The notes under the pieces were generated by a model. The model made no database searches and was not told where the DNA came from. It worked only from the letters and a program-made list of their open reading frames with translations. Below, piece after piece: positions 1-6,336 of a stretch of DNA of 36,723 nucleotides. Origin of the DNA: a virus; the IMG/VR virus record IMGVR_UViG_3300003324_000055, positions 1 through 36,723 of that record. One strand, written 5' to 3'. Every line of letters starts with the position of its first letter. The first letter of the stretch is position 1. The position numbers and the translations under genes were made by a program.

Positions 1-81
1 GATCCGCCTCACGCCAGCCCTGATACGCGCCCGAGTGCGGTCAATCATATCCCGCTGATAATCTCGCAGCTCAAATGTCAC
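1..81 (-). CDS. Superfamily II DEAD/DEAH-type helicase, N-terminus only (runs off left edge)
   Basis: The minus strand opens at a GTG (81-79) that overlaps the TGA of the preceding gene in a GTGA junction. The frame stays open for all 27 visible codons to the window edge. The visible residues include FELRDYQRDMIDRTR and end in RAGVRRI. This matches the usual start of phage helicases of the UvsW/SSL2-like type, where an 'LRxYQxxxxDxxR' Q-motif-like segment precedes 'G..R.L...PTGxGKT'. The Walker A motif would lie just outside the window, so the assignment rests on about 25 residues. It is the third gene of a leftward operon headed by the Cro-like regulator, consistent with a replication operon. 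Probable role: ATP-dependent DNA unwinding or remodelling during replication or recombination. Confidence 0.55.
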   Translation of the reverse strand, partial: MTFELRDYQRDMIDRTRARIRAGVRRI

Positions 82-278
82 GGCGCCCTCAGCCCTCGCA
101 TCTGCGCGGCCGTATCACGGACCAGCGCCATTACCTTCATCCCATCGGCAGGCTTGTTCATGTTCCCCGCCTCGACCAAAATCCTCAGCAACAACGCCTC
201 CGCCCGCCAAGCCAATTCCTTAACGTTGCGGTAGTGAACAATCATCTCACGCAACTGAGATGGCGAGACCTCATCCAC
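78..278 (-). CDS. Hypothetical protein, 66 aa
   Basis: A 66-residue, largely helical protein of unknown function. It starts at a GTG two bases after the stop of the Cro-like gene and ends in a GTGA overlap with the helicase start, so it sits tightly inside a leftward operon. It has charged helices and no cysteines or membrane segment. The alternating charge and the central hydrophobic stretch (AEALLLRILVEAG) suggest a small helical bundle. I do not recognise the family. Its position between regulator and helicase is where lambdoid phages carry small replication or regulatory accessories, but that is only context. Confidence 0.6.
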   Translation of the reverse strand: MDEVSPSQLREMIVHYRNVKELAWRAEALLLRILVEAGNMNKPADGMKVMALVRDTAAQMRGLRAP

Positions 279-280
279 AA

Positions 281-496
281 CTAGATGATGTCTTCCAGCT
301 TCACGTTCTTAAAGTGCTTGGCAAACCGCTTTGCGTACTCTGGAGACAGCCTGCCTCTGCGAACCCACGCATAGACGGTCTGGTAATACAGGCGCTCGTT
401 TGGTTCCTCGAAAGCCTGTATGAAATCTTGCAAATTGTCGTACTTTGCATAGATGGCCTTGGAAACCGGATTGCTATGTCTCGTTCGTCCTTCCAT
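281..496 (-). CDS. Cro-like helix-turn-helix transcriptional regulator, 71 aa
   Basis: A small basic protein. Residues about 22-65 follow the pattern of Cro/YdaS-type DNA-binding proteins: 'LQDFIQAF' as helix 1, then a turn, then 'QTVYAWVRRGRLSPEYAKRFAKHF', in which VYAWVRRGRLS resembles the recognition helix and the following 'W-x-x-RGxxP' wing of Cro-like proteins. The ATG at 496-494 has a Shine-Dalgarno GGAG at 509-506. It is the first gene of the leftward operon and lies next to the overlapping divergent promoters at 516-557, which it probably represses. No partner CI-like gene is visible on the other side. Family assignment is by pattern only. Confidence 0.65.
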   Translation of the reverse strand: MEGRTRHSNPVSKAIYAKYDNLQDFIQAFEEPNERLYYQTVYAWVRRGRLSPEYAKRFAKHFKNVKLEDII

Positions 497-515
497 AAAA
501 GTTGACTCCGATATG

Positions 516-544
516 TTGACAAGGACGTATTGTACGGATAGTAT
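516..544 (+). promoter_or_regulatory. Rightward sigma70-type promoter for the recombination/early operon
   Basis: A perfect TTGACA (516-521), a 17-base spacer and TAGTAT (539-544) would start transcription near 551, 28 bases before the first ATG of the rightward operon. TATAAG at 542-547 is an alternative -10 at a less favourable spacing. GTTGAC occurs directly repeated at 501-506 and 515-520, with an inverted copy GTCAAC at 553-558. These are candidate operator half-sites for the adjacent Cro-like protein. Confidence 0.6.
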
Positions 545-557
545 AAGCGCTCGTCAA
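529..557 (-). promoter_or_regulatory. Leftward sigma70-type promoter for the regulator/helicase operon
   Basis: On the minus strand TTGACG (557-552), a 17-base spacer and TACAAT (534-529) make a near-consensus promoter. The start would be near 522, about 25 bases before the ATG of the Cro-like gene. It overlaps the rightward promoter almost completely, so the two cannot be occupied together. Confidence 0.65.
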
Positions 558-578
558 CTACTTACCTGTGGAGCATCA

Positions 579-764
579 ATGACTAAGCCTGAAACAAAGA
601 AGCGCGGACCCCGCAAACCCATCGCTTGGGCTTTCGAGAAGGACGGTGATACCAAGTTCTTCACCGAGCGCACCAAGAAAGAGGCTGAGGGCATCGCCTT
701 CGGCGCCTACACTTTGCGCCCGGCGACAGCAGATGAGCTAATCGCCAAGATGAACGGGGGTTAG
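579..764 (+). CDS. Small basic hypothetical protein, 61 aa
   Basis: First gene of the rightward operon. The ATG at 579 is chosen because GGAG lies at 570-573 and it falls just after the promoter; upstream in-frame codons would cross the promoter. The N-terminus is strongly basic (TKPETKKRGPRKP), followed by a folded-looking segment (WAFEKDGDTKFFTERTKKEAEGIAFGAYTLRPAT). I do not recognise a family. The basic tail suggests nucleic-acid contact, and its place directly before the exonuclease/annealing pair suggests an accessory in early expression or recombination; both are inferences. Confidence 0.6.
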   Translation: MTKPETKKRGPRKPIAWAFEKDGDTKFFTERTKKEAEGIAFGAYTLRPATADELIAKMNGG

Positions 765-766
765 TT

Positions 767-1633
767 ATGGCCCTTACCGCTCAGCAACTAGAACTACGTC
801 GCTTCAGTATCGGCGGCAGTGATGCTGCTGCGGCGTTGGGGCTTAGCCCGTGGAAGACGCCGTACGAACTGTTCCTAGAGAAGTCTGGCCGCGAGCTTCC
901 GAGATTTGAGACGGAGCCTCAGTATTGGGGCTCCGTCATTGAGCGTGTGATTCTTGAGCGGTACATGCGTGACCACCCAGATAGGCTGGTCGTCACATCT
1001 CAGCACATGGCCCACAAGGATTACGACTGGATGACGTGCACGCCGGACGCAACGACGATCGACAGGCTCATCGAGATCAAAACAGCCCGCTCATATAGCG
1101 ACTGGGGCAAGTCTGGCACTCAGGAAATACCGGAAGACTACATGTTGCAAGTGCAACACAACCTTGCGGTTACCGGAATGCCTGTTGCCGACGTACTGGC
1201 GCTTATCGGCGGCTCTGACTATCGCACCTATGAGATTCCGGCAGATGCCGAATTGCAGGCGCTCATCATTGAGGGCGAGCGGCAATTCTGGAAGCGCGTA
1301 CAGGATGATGATCCGCCTGATCCGCAGTGGGAAAATCCGTCAACGCGCAACCTCATCAAAATCGCCTACCCAGGCACGACGGGCGAGGTTCTGTCAGCAG
1401 ACGAAGGCATGGAAAAATGGTACGCGACATATCTTGAGGCATCAGAGAAAGAGAAGACCTACAAGGAGGCAGCTACGGCGGCTATGAACCATATGCTGTA
1501 CAGCATGGGAGAGGCGGCCATCCTGAAATTTTCAGGCGGCAAGGATCTGCGCCGCAAACTGACCAAGCGCAAAGGCTACACCGTGGCGGACACAGAATAC
1601 ATGGATGCCCGGTTTGTGAATCGCAAGGAGTAA
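767..1633 (+). CDS. YqaJ-family viral recombinase exonuclease (PD-(D/E)XK), 288 aa
   Basis: This is the lambda-exonuclease-type 5'-3' dsDNA exonuclease that makes single-stranded 3' tails for annealing. Family motifs in order: 'IGGSDAAAALGLSPW' (15-29), the YqaJ signature; 'WGSVIE' (54-59) with the conserved Glu; 'TPDA' (92-95) with catalytic Asp94; 'IEIKT' (102-106) giving Glu103-x-Lys105 of the nuclease core; and 'YMLQVQHNLAVTG' (125-137), the Q-x-Q-H helix. The length is normal for the family. It lies two bases after the preceding stop, and its own stop overlaps an AAGGAG that serves the RecT gene four bases on, so the two are made together. The C-terminal third is helical and may carry the contact with RecT (inference). 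Confidence 0.93.
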   Translation: MALTAQQLELRRFSIGGSDAAAALGLSPWKTPYELFLEKSGRELPRFETEPQYWGSVIERVILERYMRDHPDRLVVTSQHMAHKDYDWMTCTPDATTIDRLIEIKTARSYSDWGKSGTQEIPEDYMLQVQHNLAVTGMPVADVLALIGGSDYRTYEIPADAELQALIIEGERQFWKRVQDDDPPDPQWENPSTRNLIKIAYPGTTGEVLSADEGMEKWYATYLEASEKEKTYKEAATAAMNHMLYSMGEAAILKFSGGKDLRRKLTKRKGYTVADTEYMDARFVNRKE

Positions 1634-1636
1634 ACC

Positions 1637-2605
1637 ATGAGCAACGAGCTAGCTGTCATCACTAATGAATTGCGCAGCATGGAGCCAGACTTTCGCTCCG
1701 TGCTCCCGGCCAACGTGCAGCCAGAAAGGTTCATGGCTGTAGCCACGACTGCCATTGAACAAGACCCGGATTTGCTATTGGCCGATCGTCACAGCCTTTT
1801 TCTTGCGTGCAAGCGGGCTGCCCAAGACGGACTCCTGCCAGATAAGCGACAAGGCGCTCTAGTGGTTTTCAATGAAAGGCAAAAGGATGGCGGCTACAAG
1901 AAAAAAGTGCAATGGATGATTATGCGCCAAGGGTTGATTGACAAGGCAGCAAAATACGGCATCAACATAGATAGCCAGCCGGTGTACGAAAAAGACGAGT
2001 TTGCCTACATGCTGGGCGACAATCCCCGCATCGAGCATTCCCCTTACCTTAAAGGCGCACGCGGAGACCTGATCGGCGCCTATGCCATTGCGACGCTCAA
2101 GGATGGCACCAAGAGGCGCGAGTTCATGCGTAGGGATGAGATCGAGCAAGCGCGCGAGTCTAGCCGTAGCAAGGACGGCGGTCCCTGGGTGAAATGGTAT
2201 TCCGAGATGGCACGCAAGACGGTCATCAAGCGTCTGTTCAAATCCCTCCCCATAGTGGACATGCCGGATGCCGATAGGGACGCATTTTTCAAGGATGAGG
2301 ATGTTATAGAAGCCGAGACCACGACGCCCGTCGAGCACTTAAAAGATACGCTTAAAAAGCGACTAGGGGTGTCAGACCCGCCGCAAGTAGGAGACTTAAC
2401 TCCAATCGTCAACGATTTGGAAGACGCAGCCTCAGAAAGCCTAGAGCGCCTTGAGGAAGCTTGGAATGCACTAACAAAGGAGCAGCGCAACCAGTTAGGT
2501 AAAGCGGAGCTAAAGAGGCTCAAGGGAGTGGCTGAAGCATGCAAGAAAGCCAAGCCTCCGGCAGAGCAGACGACCGCTGAATGGCTGGAAGGCTATGAGT
2601 CATGA
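1637..2605 (+). CDS. recT: RecT-family single-strand annealing protein, 322 aa
   Basis: It anneals complementary single strands and promotes strand exchange with the ends produced by the neighbouring YqaJ exonuclease. RecT-family hallmarks: N-terminal 'FRSVLPANVQPERFMAVA' (about 19-36), 'ACKRAAQDGLLPDKRQGALVVF' spanning about 58-79, 'QWMIMRQGLIDKAAKYG', then 'DLIGAYAIATLKDG' and 'SKDGGPWVKWYSEMARKTVIKRLFKSLP', the conserved 'W..W..EM..KT..K.L.K..P' core. The acidic helical C-terminus (after about 225) is variable in the family. The start is fixed by AAGGAG at 1627-1632. Its TGA overlaps the next ATG. No SSB gene is visible beside it. Confidence 0.93.
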   Translation: MSNELAVITNELRSMEPDFRSVLPANVQPERFMAVATTAIEQDPDLLLADRHSLFLACKRAAQDGLLPDKRQGALVVFNERQKDGGYKKKVQWMIMRQGLIDKAAKYGINIDSQPVYEKDEFAYMLGDNPRIEHSPYLKGARGDLIGAYAIATLKDGTKRREFMRRDEIEQARESSRSKDGGPWVKWYSEMARKTVIKRLFKSLPIVDMPDADRDAFFKDEDVIEAETTTPVEHLKDTLKKRLGVSDPPQVGDLTPIVNDLEDAASESLERLEEAWNALTKEQRNQLGKAELKRLKGVAEACKKAKPPAEQTTAEWLEGYES

Positions 2606-2793
2606 TCGACTACAAAAAAGACTGCCTCCCCCAGATGCGCCACGCCGCGCAACTGATGGGCGAGGAGTTACGCAACGCCATTCTGAACCAGAACTTAGAC
2701 GGCTTGGAGGATCGCATGGAGAATTATATAGATATGATGCGGGCCGTTGTTAAGAGGGTGCGCGTAGCCATAGCCGAGGAACTATACGAATGA
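2602..2793 (+). CDS. Hypothetical helical protein, 63 aa
   Basis: A short, wholly helical-looking protein with regularly spaced Leu/Met and many acidic residues (EELRNAILNQNLDGLEDRM). It is coupled to RecT by ATGA and to the next gene by ATGA. No family is recognised. Being locked between the annealing protein and the HTH regulator, it could be a recombination accessory, but nothing in the sequence proves this. Confidence 0.6.
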   Translation: MIDYKKDCLPQMRHAAQLMGEELRNAILNQNLDGLEDRMENYIDMMRAVVKRVRVAIAEELYE

Positions 2794-3044
2794 CTGCTAT
2801 CACGCGCGGCTTACGCTGGAGCCGATGGAATCCTATTGAGGGGCAGCCACTAACAGATCGAGAGAAATACATCTTATCGATGATTGCCAACGAATGCATG
2901 CACGGCTACGAGATTGCAAACCGGCTTGGACTATCACCGAAAACTGTCGAGGCCCATCGGCACAACATCATGGCTAAGACTGGGACTAAGACAATGGCAG
3001 CGCTGTGTAAATACTACTGGACGAGAGTTATGCGTGATGTGTAA
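2790..3044 (+). CDS. LuxR/GerE-type HTH DNA-binding protein, 84 aa
   Basis: A stand-alone LuxR-type DNA-binding domain without any sensor or receiver domain. 'LTDREKYILSMIANECMHGYEIANRLGLSPKTVEAHRHNI...' covers residues 21-60. 'LTxRE' starts helix 1, 'EIANRLGLS' is helix 2 and 'PKTVEAHRHNIMAKTG' the recognition helix, followed by 'T..AAL'. The first 20 residues (WSRWNP) are a short extension. It is ATGA-coupled to the upstream gene. Probable role: a transcription regulator of phage early or middle genes or of a host target; the target is unknown. Confidence 0.85.
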   Translation: MTAITRGLRWSRWNPIEGQPLTDREKYILSMIANECMHGYEIANRLGLSPKTVEAHRHNIMAKTGTKTMAALCKYYWTRVMRDV

Positions 3045-3072
3045 GTCGGCCACTCAACGCAGAGGGCGAGAT

Positions 3073-3234
3073 ATGGTAATCCAAACAGTTATATTTCTAG
3101 CAATAGTGGCTGCTTGGGGATTTCTGATGGCAGCGCTGTTGCCTCCTCTCTGGGCAAATATAGCCCTAAGCGTTGCTATGGGGTGGTGTGTAATGCCAAA
3201 AATTCTATTTATTATTTCCCGGAGACAACCATGA
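3073..3234 (+). CDS. Small two-helix membrane protein, 53 aa
   Basis: Two hydrophobic helices are clear: 'VIQTVIFLAIVAAWGFLMAAL' (about 2-22) and 'ANIALSVAMGWCVMPKILFII' (about 27-49), with a basic end (SRRQP), suggesting a hairpin in the inner membrane. The ATG at 3073 is preferred because GAGGG lies six bases upstream. An in-frame ATG at 3037 would add 12 polar residues and overlap the HTH gene stop. The TGA overlaps the next ATG (3231). No family recognised. Confidence 0.6.
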   Translation: MVIQTVIFLAIVAAWGFLMAALLPPLWANIALSVAMGWCVMPKILFIISRRQP

Positions 3235-3275
3235 ACATCCGCCAAGCCATCCTCGCGGCCGCCGACTATGTATAA
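3231..3275 (+). CDS. 14-codon ORF (MNIRQAILAAADYV), gene stub or leader
   Basis: An ATG with a good GGAG six bases upstream is ATGA-coupled to the membrane protein gene. It reads only MNIRQAILAAADYV before TAA (3273-3275). The peptide looks like the opening helix of a longer protein, not a finished one. The next gene starts at 3268, inside it, with no ribosome-binding site of its own. Either this is a residual N-terminus after a deletion, kept because it feeds ribosomes to the next gene, or a true leader peptide. Confidence 0.45.
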   Translation: MNIRQAILAAADYV

Positions 3276-3705
3276 GGCAACGACTGAATCGCTGCATTAT
3301 TTCGACCGTGCAGCAAATCACTCGACTAAAGGGTCTAGGCGTGGGTACGAATTGCTTGGGGCTGGGGCAAATGTTGCGACGGACCTAAAGCCGGAAGAAC
3401 GGCGCGCATCTCTTGTGGCCCGATGGAAGCAATTACACGACACTATCCAAAAGCTGCCGAAGAAACACCCGGACCGTATAGCAATCGGAAAGGAAATGCA
3501 CGATCTTCAAAATGAGATGCGGACCATCCGGCACAAGCTAAGAGGGGACCGCACCGTAGTCGGACATTTTATATCCGTAGCTAGAGAACGTCTGCCTAGG
3601 GCTGTATACAACGCAATAATGACAGAGGCTAACGACAGAGCGCGGTCACACGCAGACATCCCCGCCAGTGTGAGGGAGATATTTGAACAAAGGGAGACAG
3701 TATGA
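3268..3705 (+). CDS. Hypothetical protein, 145 aa, helical
   Basis: A basic, mostly alpha-helical protein. Residues about 45-90 ('ERRASLVARWKQLHDTIQKL' through 'MHDLQNEMRTIRHKLRGD') look like a coiled coil, followed by 'HFISVARERLPRAVYNAIMTEANDRARSHAD' in the C-terminal half. Phage proteins with a 'VVG..F..VAR..LP...Y..I...A' C-terminus are common, but I do not know a function for them. Translation probably depends on reinitiation from the 14-codon ORF it overlaps. It ends in an ATGA overlap with the SPFH-like gene. Confidence 0.65.
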   Translation: MYKATTESLHYFDRAANHSTKGSRRGYELLGAGANVATDLKPEERRASLVARWKQLHDTIQKLPKKHPDRIAIGKEMHDLQNEMRTIRHKLRGDRTVVGHFISVARERLPRAVYNAIMTEANDRARSHADIPASVREIFEQRETV

Positions 3706-4118
3706 GTAGGTATTTCGATGAACGCGGCGATCCTAAGATCACTATTGTGCGCGATATCGTGATTGCGATCGGCGTAGTTGTCGCTGCGTCAATGGCGGGC
3801 TGCCCTGTATACAACGTATGGGAGCAGGGCCTGGCTGGCAAGGCCGCGCTGTCCCGCGCTGAACAGGATCGCCAGATAGCGGTGCAGGAAGCGCTCGCCA
3901 AGTACGAATCAGCGAAGAGCCTTGCTGCTGCGGAGGTGGAGCGCGCTAAGGGCGTGGCCCAAGCTAACAAGATCATCGGCGACAGCCTCAAGGGCAACGA
4001 GGACTACCTGCGCTATCTATGGATTGTAGACGTGGCTGGATCTGGTAAGGGCAACAGCGTGGTCTACATACCAACAGAAGCGAACCTGCCGATCCTTGAA
4101 GCCGGTAAGCGCCCATGA
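3702..4118 (+). CDS. Membrane-anchored mini protein resembling the C-terminal part of SPFH/HflC proteins, 138 aa
   Basis: The N-terminal membrane segment 'IVIAIGVVVAASMAGC' (about 19-34) ends in S-M-A-G-C, a passable lipobox (Cys34), so it may be a signal anchor or a lipoprotein. It is followed by a long alanine/glutamate-rich coiled coil (about 45-90, 'AEQDRQIAVQEALAKYESAK', 'AAAEVERAKGVAQANKI'). It then ends with 'NEDYLRYLWIVDV...NSVVYIPTEANLPILEAGK', which closely follows the end of stomatin/prohibitin/HflC-type proteins ('..NPEYLR...IEA....K.IYIPTE.NLP'). The globular SPFH (band 7) domain itself is missing. ATGA-coupled on both sides. It may insert into or imitate host SPFH membrane assemblies (inference). 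Confidence 0.75.
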   Translation: MSRYFDERGDPKITIVRDIVIAIGVVVAASMAGCPVYNVWEQGLAGKAALSRAEQDRQIAVQEALAKYESAKSLAAAEVERAKGVAQANKIIGDSLKGNEDYLRYLWIVDVAGSGKGNSVVYIPTEANLPILEAGKRP

Positions 4119-4426
4119 CCCAGGACTACACCAAAATTTTCGCCCCGAAAACTCGCGGCGGCTATGAGTGGGAGGTGTTTGCGGAGAGGGATGGGAAGAT
4201 GTGGGGGCGGTATAAATACACCGATGGGTGGCACGCAGTTATTTGGTTACTGGACGGCCACGTTAACGACGTAATGAGGACACCTAATTGCGACCTCCTC
4301 CCCCGCGACACGCGCCGGGAGTTGGTGGAGGAGTTGAGACAAGGCAAGCAAGAAGGAAGGAGCGAACAAATAATGTCTACTGAGCTTTATCACCGCATCA
4401 TCGCCGAACTGGAGAAGGGGACGTGA
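4115..4426 (+). CDS. Hypothetical protein, 103 aa
   Basis: Starts with a beta-rich, Trp-containing region 'GGYEWEVFAERDGKMWGRYKY' and 'TDGWHAVIWLLDGHV' (about 15-50), followed by a charged helical tail (RRELVEELRQGKQEGRSEQ). The W-rich beta pattern resembles small phage proteins of unknown role. ATGA overlap upstream and GTGA overlap downstream make it part of the coupled early operon. Confidence 0.65.
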   Translation: MTQDYTKIFAPKTRGGYEWEVFAERDGKMWGRYKYTDGWHAVIWLLDGHVNDVMRTPNCDLLPRDTRRELVEELRQGKQEGRSEQIMSTELYHRIIAELEKGT

Positions 4427-4770
4427 GCGGACTGACCTGTAGCTGCGGAGATGACTTCGAGTGGTACTACTTCGGTCCTGATGACTATAAATCGCTTGCC
4501 ACGAAACGAGCTAAGCGTTGCTGTAGCTGTGGCTCTCTAGTGCGTGTAGGGGAACTGTGCACGTCGTTCGATAGATACCGTGGCGCTAATGATGACATTG
4601 AGCAGCGCATTCACGGGGACGAGGTGCATCTTGCTGCTTGGTATATGTGTGAGCGGTGCAGCGACCTTTATTTCTCGCTGGAAGAACTAGGGTTCTGCAT
4701 CAACCTAGGAAGCGACATGCGCGATCTAGTCCACGAATACGCAGAAATGTACGGGAGAGATGAGCCATGA
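4423..4770 (+). CDS. Cys-rich, probable zinc-binding protein, 115 aa
   Basis: Starts at a GTG in a GTGA overlap. Cysteines form clear pairs: C6-x-C8, C33/C34-x-C36 with C46, and 'MCERCSDLYFSLEELGFC' with C76-x2-C79 and C92. This is enough for two zinc sites. The 'MCERCSDLY..LEELGFC' end is a pattern met in phage hypothetical proteins. No nuclease or methyltransferase motif is seen. Probably a small zinc-ribbon protein acting by binding nucleic acid or protein (inference). Confidence 0.7.
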   Translation: MSGLTCSCGDDFEWYYFGPDDYKSLATKRAKRCCSCGSLVRVGELCTSFDRYRGANDDIEQRIHGDEVHLAAWYMCERCSDLYFSLEELGFCINLGSDMRDLVHEYAEMYGRDEP

Positions 4771-5096
4771 CCACCCCCGCCGAGGATGAGAGGATGGACA
4801 AGCTAATTAAGCGAGCTGACTCATATTTAGAGTGCAGTTGCCCCGCGAATAAATCATACGATCTCGTCACAGACTTACTCACCGAACTCACCGCCGCCCG
4901 TGCGGAGATCGAGGGGTTGTATGAAAAGCTAGACGCGCTGCTACAGCACTGCCACGAGGCAGAAGATGGCCCGGCAGGCGAATGCTGGAAGTGCAGCGAG
5001 ATCATATGCCCAATGAAAGACCCGATGCACTTCCATCATGACGGATGCCCTAGCTGTCCAATCGACGCCGCCCTCAACCCCCGGAGGCCGAGATGA
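4767..5096 (+). CDS. Coiled-coil protein with C-terminal CxxC...CxxC zinc site, 109 aa
   Basis: Residues about 28-62 are a leucine/alanine-rich coiled coil ('LLTELTAARAEIEGLYEKLDA'). The C-terminal part holds C73-x2-C76, C81, a His cluster (MHFHH, 88-91) and C94-x2-C97 ('CPSC'), a plausible zinc ribbon. ATGA overlaps join it to both neighbours. Family not recognised. Confidence 0.65.
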   Translation: MTTPAEDERMDKLIKRADSYLECSCPANKSYDLVTDLLTELTAARAEIEGLYEKLDALLQHCHEAEDGPAGECWKCSEIICPMKDPMHFHHDGCPSCPIDAALNPRRPR

Positions 5097-5335
5097 GTAA
5101 GCATGCGAGGGAGCGTGTTCGCTATAAATGCAGCTTCCCTAGGCCGCTAGAAGATAGGCAGCGGGACGATACTTTGGTGTGGCTAGTGAATGCGGACGAG
5201 GCCGATATATTTGAAGTTCGTTACCAAGAGCGCAGGCACAAAAAACTTCGCAGCATGGGTATGCTCCACGCCACCGAGTCCGCCGCCCGTGAGCACCTTG
5301 AGGCGCTGAAACAATTTGAGCGGTGCGACGATTAA
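5093..5335 (+). CDS. Hypothetical basic protein, 80 aa
   Basis: ATGA-coupled to the preceding gene. A charged protein rich in Arg, with a central 'DTLVWLVNADEADIFEVRYQERR' beta-like section and a C-terminal helix ('ESAAREHLEALKQFERC'). Nothing catalytic is visible. Unknown function. Confidence 0.55.
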   Translation: MSKHARERVRYKCSFPRPLEDRQRDDTLVWLVNADEADIFEVRYQERRHKKLRSMGMLHATESAAREHLEALKQFERCDD

Positions 5336-5363
5336 CCCCACGCCAAGCGCGAAGGAGAGGATG

Positions 5364-5582
5364 GTGAACGAGATATCGCTGGCCGACATGACTGTTTTGT
5401 CGGTCGCCGTCCATAGAGGCGGATACATGGGAAAGGCTGAGTTATTCCGTCGGCCAGCCCCCACGATGGAAAGTGCTGACGGATCGGTTGCAGTGGTGGC
5501 GAGCTGCATCGCAAAGGCCCGCGTGGTCCCGGCGATACGGGACAACATCGCCATCCTCGGAGGTGCCCCATGCCAGAAGTGA
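5364..5582 (+). CDS. Hypothetical protein, 72 aa (weak gene call)
   Basis: AAGGAGAG at 5352-5359 points to a GTG at 5364 (or the adjacent ATG at 5361) as start. The frame runs to TGA 5580-5582 and overlaps the next gene by 13 bases. It fills what would otherwise be a 234-base hole in a tightly packed operon, which is the main reason to accept it. The protein (VLSVAVHRGGYMGKAELF... VAVVASCIAKARVV) has no recognised motif. A minus-strand frame also runs through here, but it lacks a start signal and overlaps real genes. Confidence 0.4.
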   Translation: MNEISLADMTVLSVAVHRGGYMGKAELFRRPAPTMESADGSVAVVASCIAKARVVPAIRDNIAILGGAPCQK

Positions 5583-5764
5583 TATTCGATCATCTCGCCA
5601 TATGCCACCCCAAGCTCACACGCGGACAGGTGTGGTGTACGGTTTGTGGTCGCGCTCAGCTCGTTGATTCAGAGAACTGCTTGCGTAACGGCTGGCCGAA
5701 ATGTTGTGGCTATACGATGACGATTGATAGCCCGAAAGAGCGGGAGGAGCTATGCCGAAAGTGA
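5570..5764 (+). CDS. Zinc-ribbon-like protein, 64 aa
   Basis: A compact Cys-rich protein: 'VWCTVCGRAQ' gives C23-x2-C26, followed by C37 and the pair C45/C46 in 'NGWPKCCGYTMTID'. This is the layout of a single treble-clef or ribbon. GGAGG lies upstream of the ATG. The last 13 bases of the previous frame overlap its start and its own end overlaps the next ATG. The 'CG..M..DSP.ER' end is common in small phage proteins with unknown role. Confidence 0.65.
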   Translation: MPEVIFDHLAICHPKLTRGQVWCTVCGRAQLVDSENCLRNGWPKCCGYTMTIDSPKEREELCRK

Positions 5765-5970
5765 GTGAGTTGATGAAGCGCATATACGAAATAGCTAACG
5801 ACAATGTGACCGCAGACGATGACCACATTGGATGGGAAAGAGAAATCGCCCGCGCCGCGTTCGAGCACATCTTAGAAGGCGTGGACAAACTGGATTATTT
5901 ACACAGGGACTTTCATGAAATTCGTAGGTTTATAAAAGCCGAAATCGCCCGGCTGACGGGGGAGGGATGA
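5752..5970 (+). CDS. Hypothetical helical protein, 72 aa
   Basis: GGAGGAG lies just before the ATG, which is inside the end of the zinc-ribbon gene. The whole protein looks helical and acidic, with 'IGWEREIARAAFEHILEG' and 'DLHRDF'-type amphipathic segments around residues 25-60. It ends in an ATGA overlap. Function unknown. Confidence 0.6.
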   Translation: MPKVSELMKRIYEIANDNVTADDDHIGWEREIARAAFEHILEGVDKLDYLHRDFHEIRRFIKAEIARLTGEG

Positions 5971-6188
5971 TTACTCGCGAGGACGTGTTAGCTATTGAGC
6001 CCCGCATTATTAAGCGAGCTAATAATCTTGGCTGGTTAGTAGTAAGTACACGTAGAGGATTCGCATGCGGCGTTATCGGTAAACATGAAGCGGAAACACT
6101 TGCTGAATGGAAGCGAAAAATGCACCGATGGGCGCAAGATTATCCGCCGCGTCAGCTACCACAAGACGAACACTATTATGGAGCATAA
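5967..6188 (+). CDS. Hypothetical protein, 73 aa
   Basis: ATGA-coupled to the preceding gene. An alpha/beta-looking small protein ('NNLGWLVVSTRRGFACGVIG', then 'EWKRKMHRWAQDYPPRQLP'). No motif recognised. Its TAA is followed five bases later by the ATG of the next gene. Confidence 0.5.
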   Translation: MITREDVLAIEPRIIKRANNLGWLVVSTRRGFACGVIGKHEAETLAEWKRKMHRWAQDYPPRQLPQDEHYYGA

Positions 6189-6192
6189 ACCC

Positions 6193-6336
6193 ATGATCCG
6201 CCGCCTCCTGCACCGCGTAGGCTTCGTCTATCTGTTTGGTCGTCTGCTGTCGAAACGCCAGATGTTCGACGTGTATTGGGAGTGCACCATGAATCCGAGT
6301 GAGGATGAGTTTGAAAGGATGTGGAGGGGGAGATGA
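6193..6336 (+). CDS. Small basic hypothetical protein, 47 aa
   Basis: The ATG at 6193 has GGAG at 6179-6182. The frame encodes 'MIRRLLHRVGFVYLFGRLLS', an Arg-rich amphipathic/hydrophobic helix, then 'KRQMFDVYWECTM' and an acidic tail. The longer upstream frame overlaps the previous gene and is not supported. It ends in an ATGA overlap at 6333. Possibly membrane-associated; family unknown. Confidence 0.5.
   Translation: MIRRLLHRVGFVYLFGRLLSKRQMFDVYWECTMNPSEDEFERMWRGR

Noticed and set aside
5183-5608. 141-codon minus-strand frame
   Set aside because: It lies opposite three coupled plus-strand genes, has no ribosome-binding site and no partner genes on that strand.
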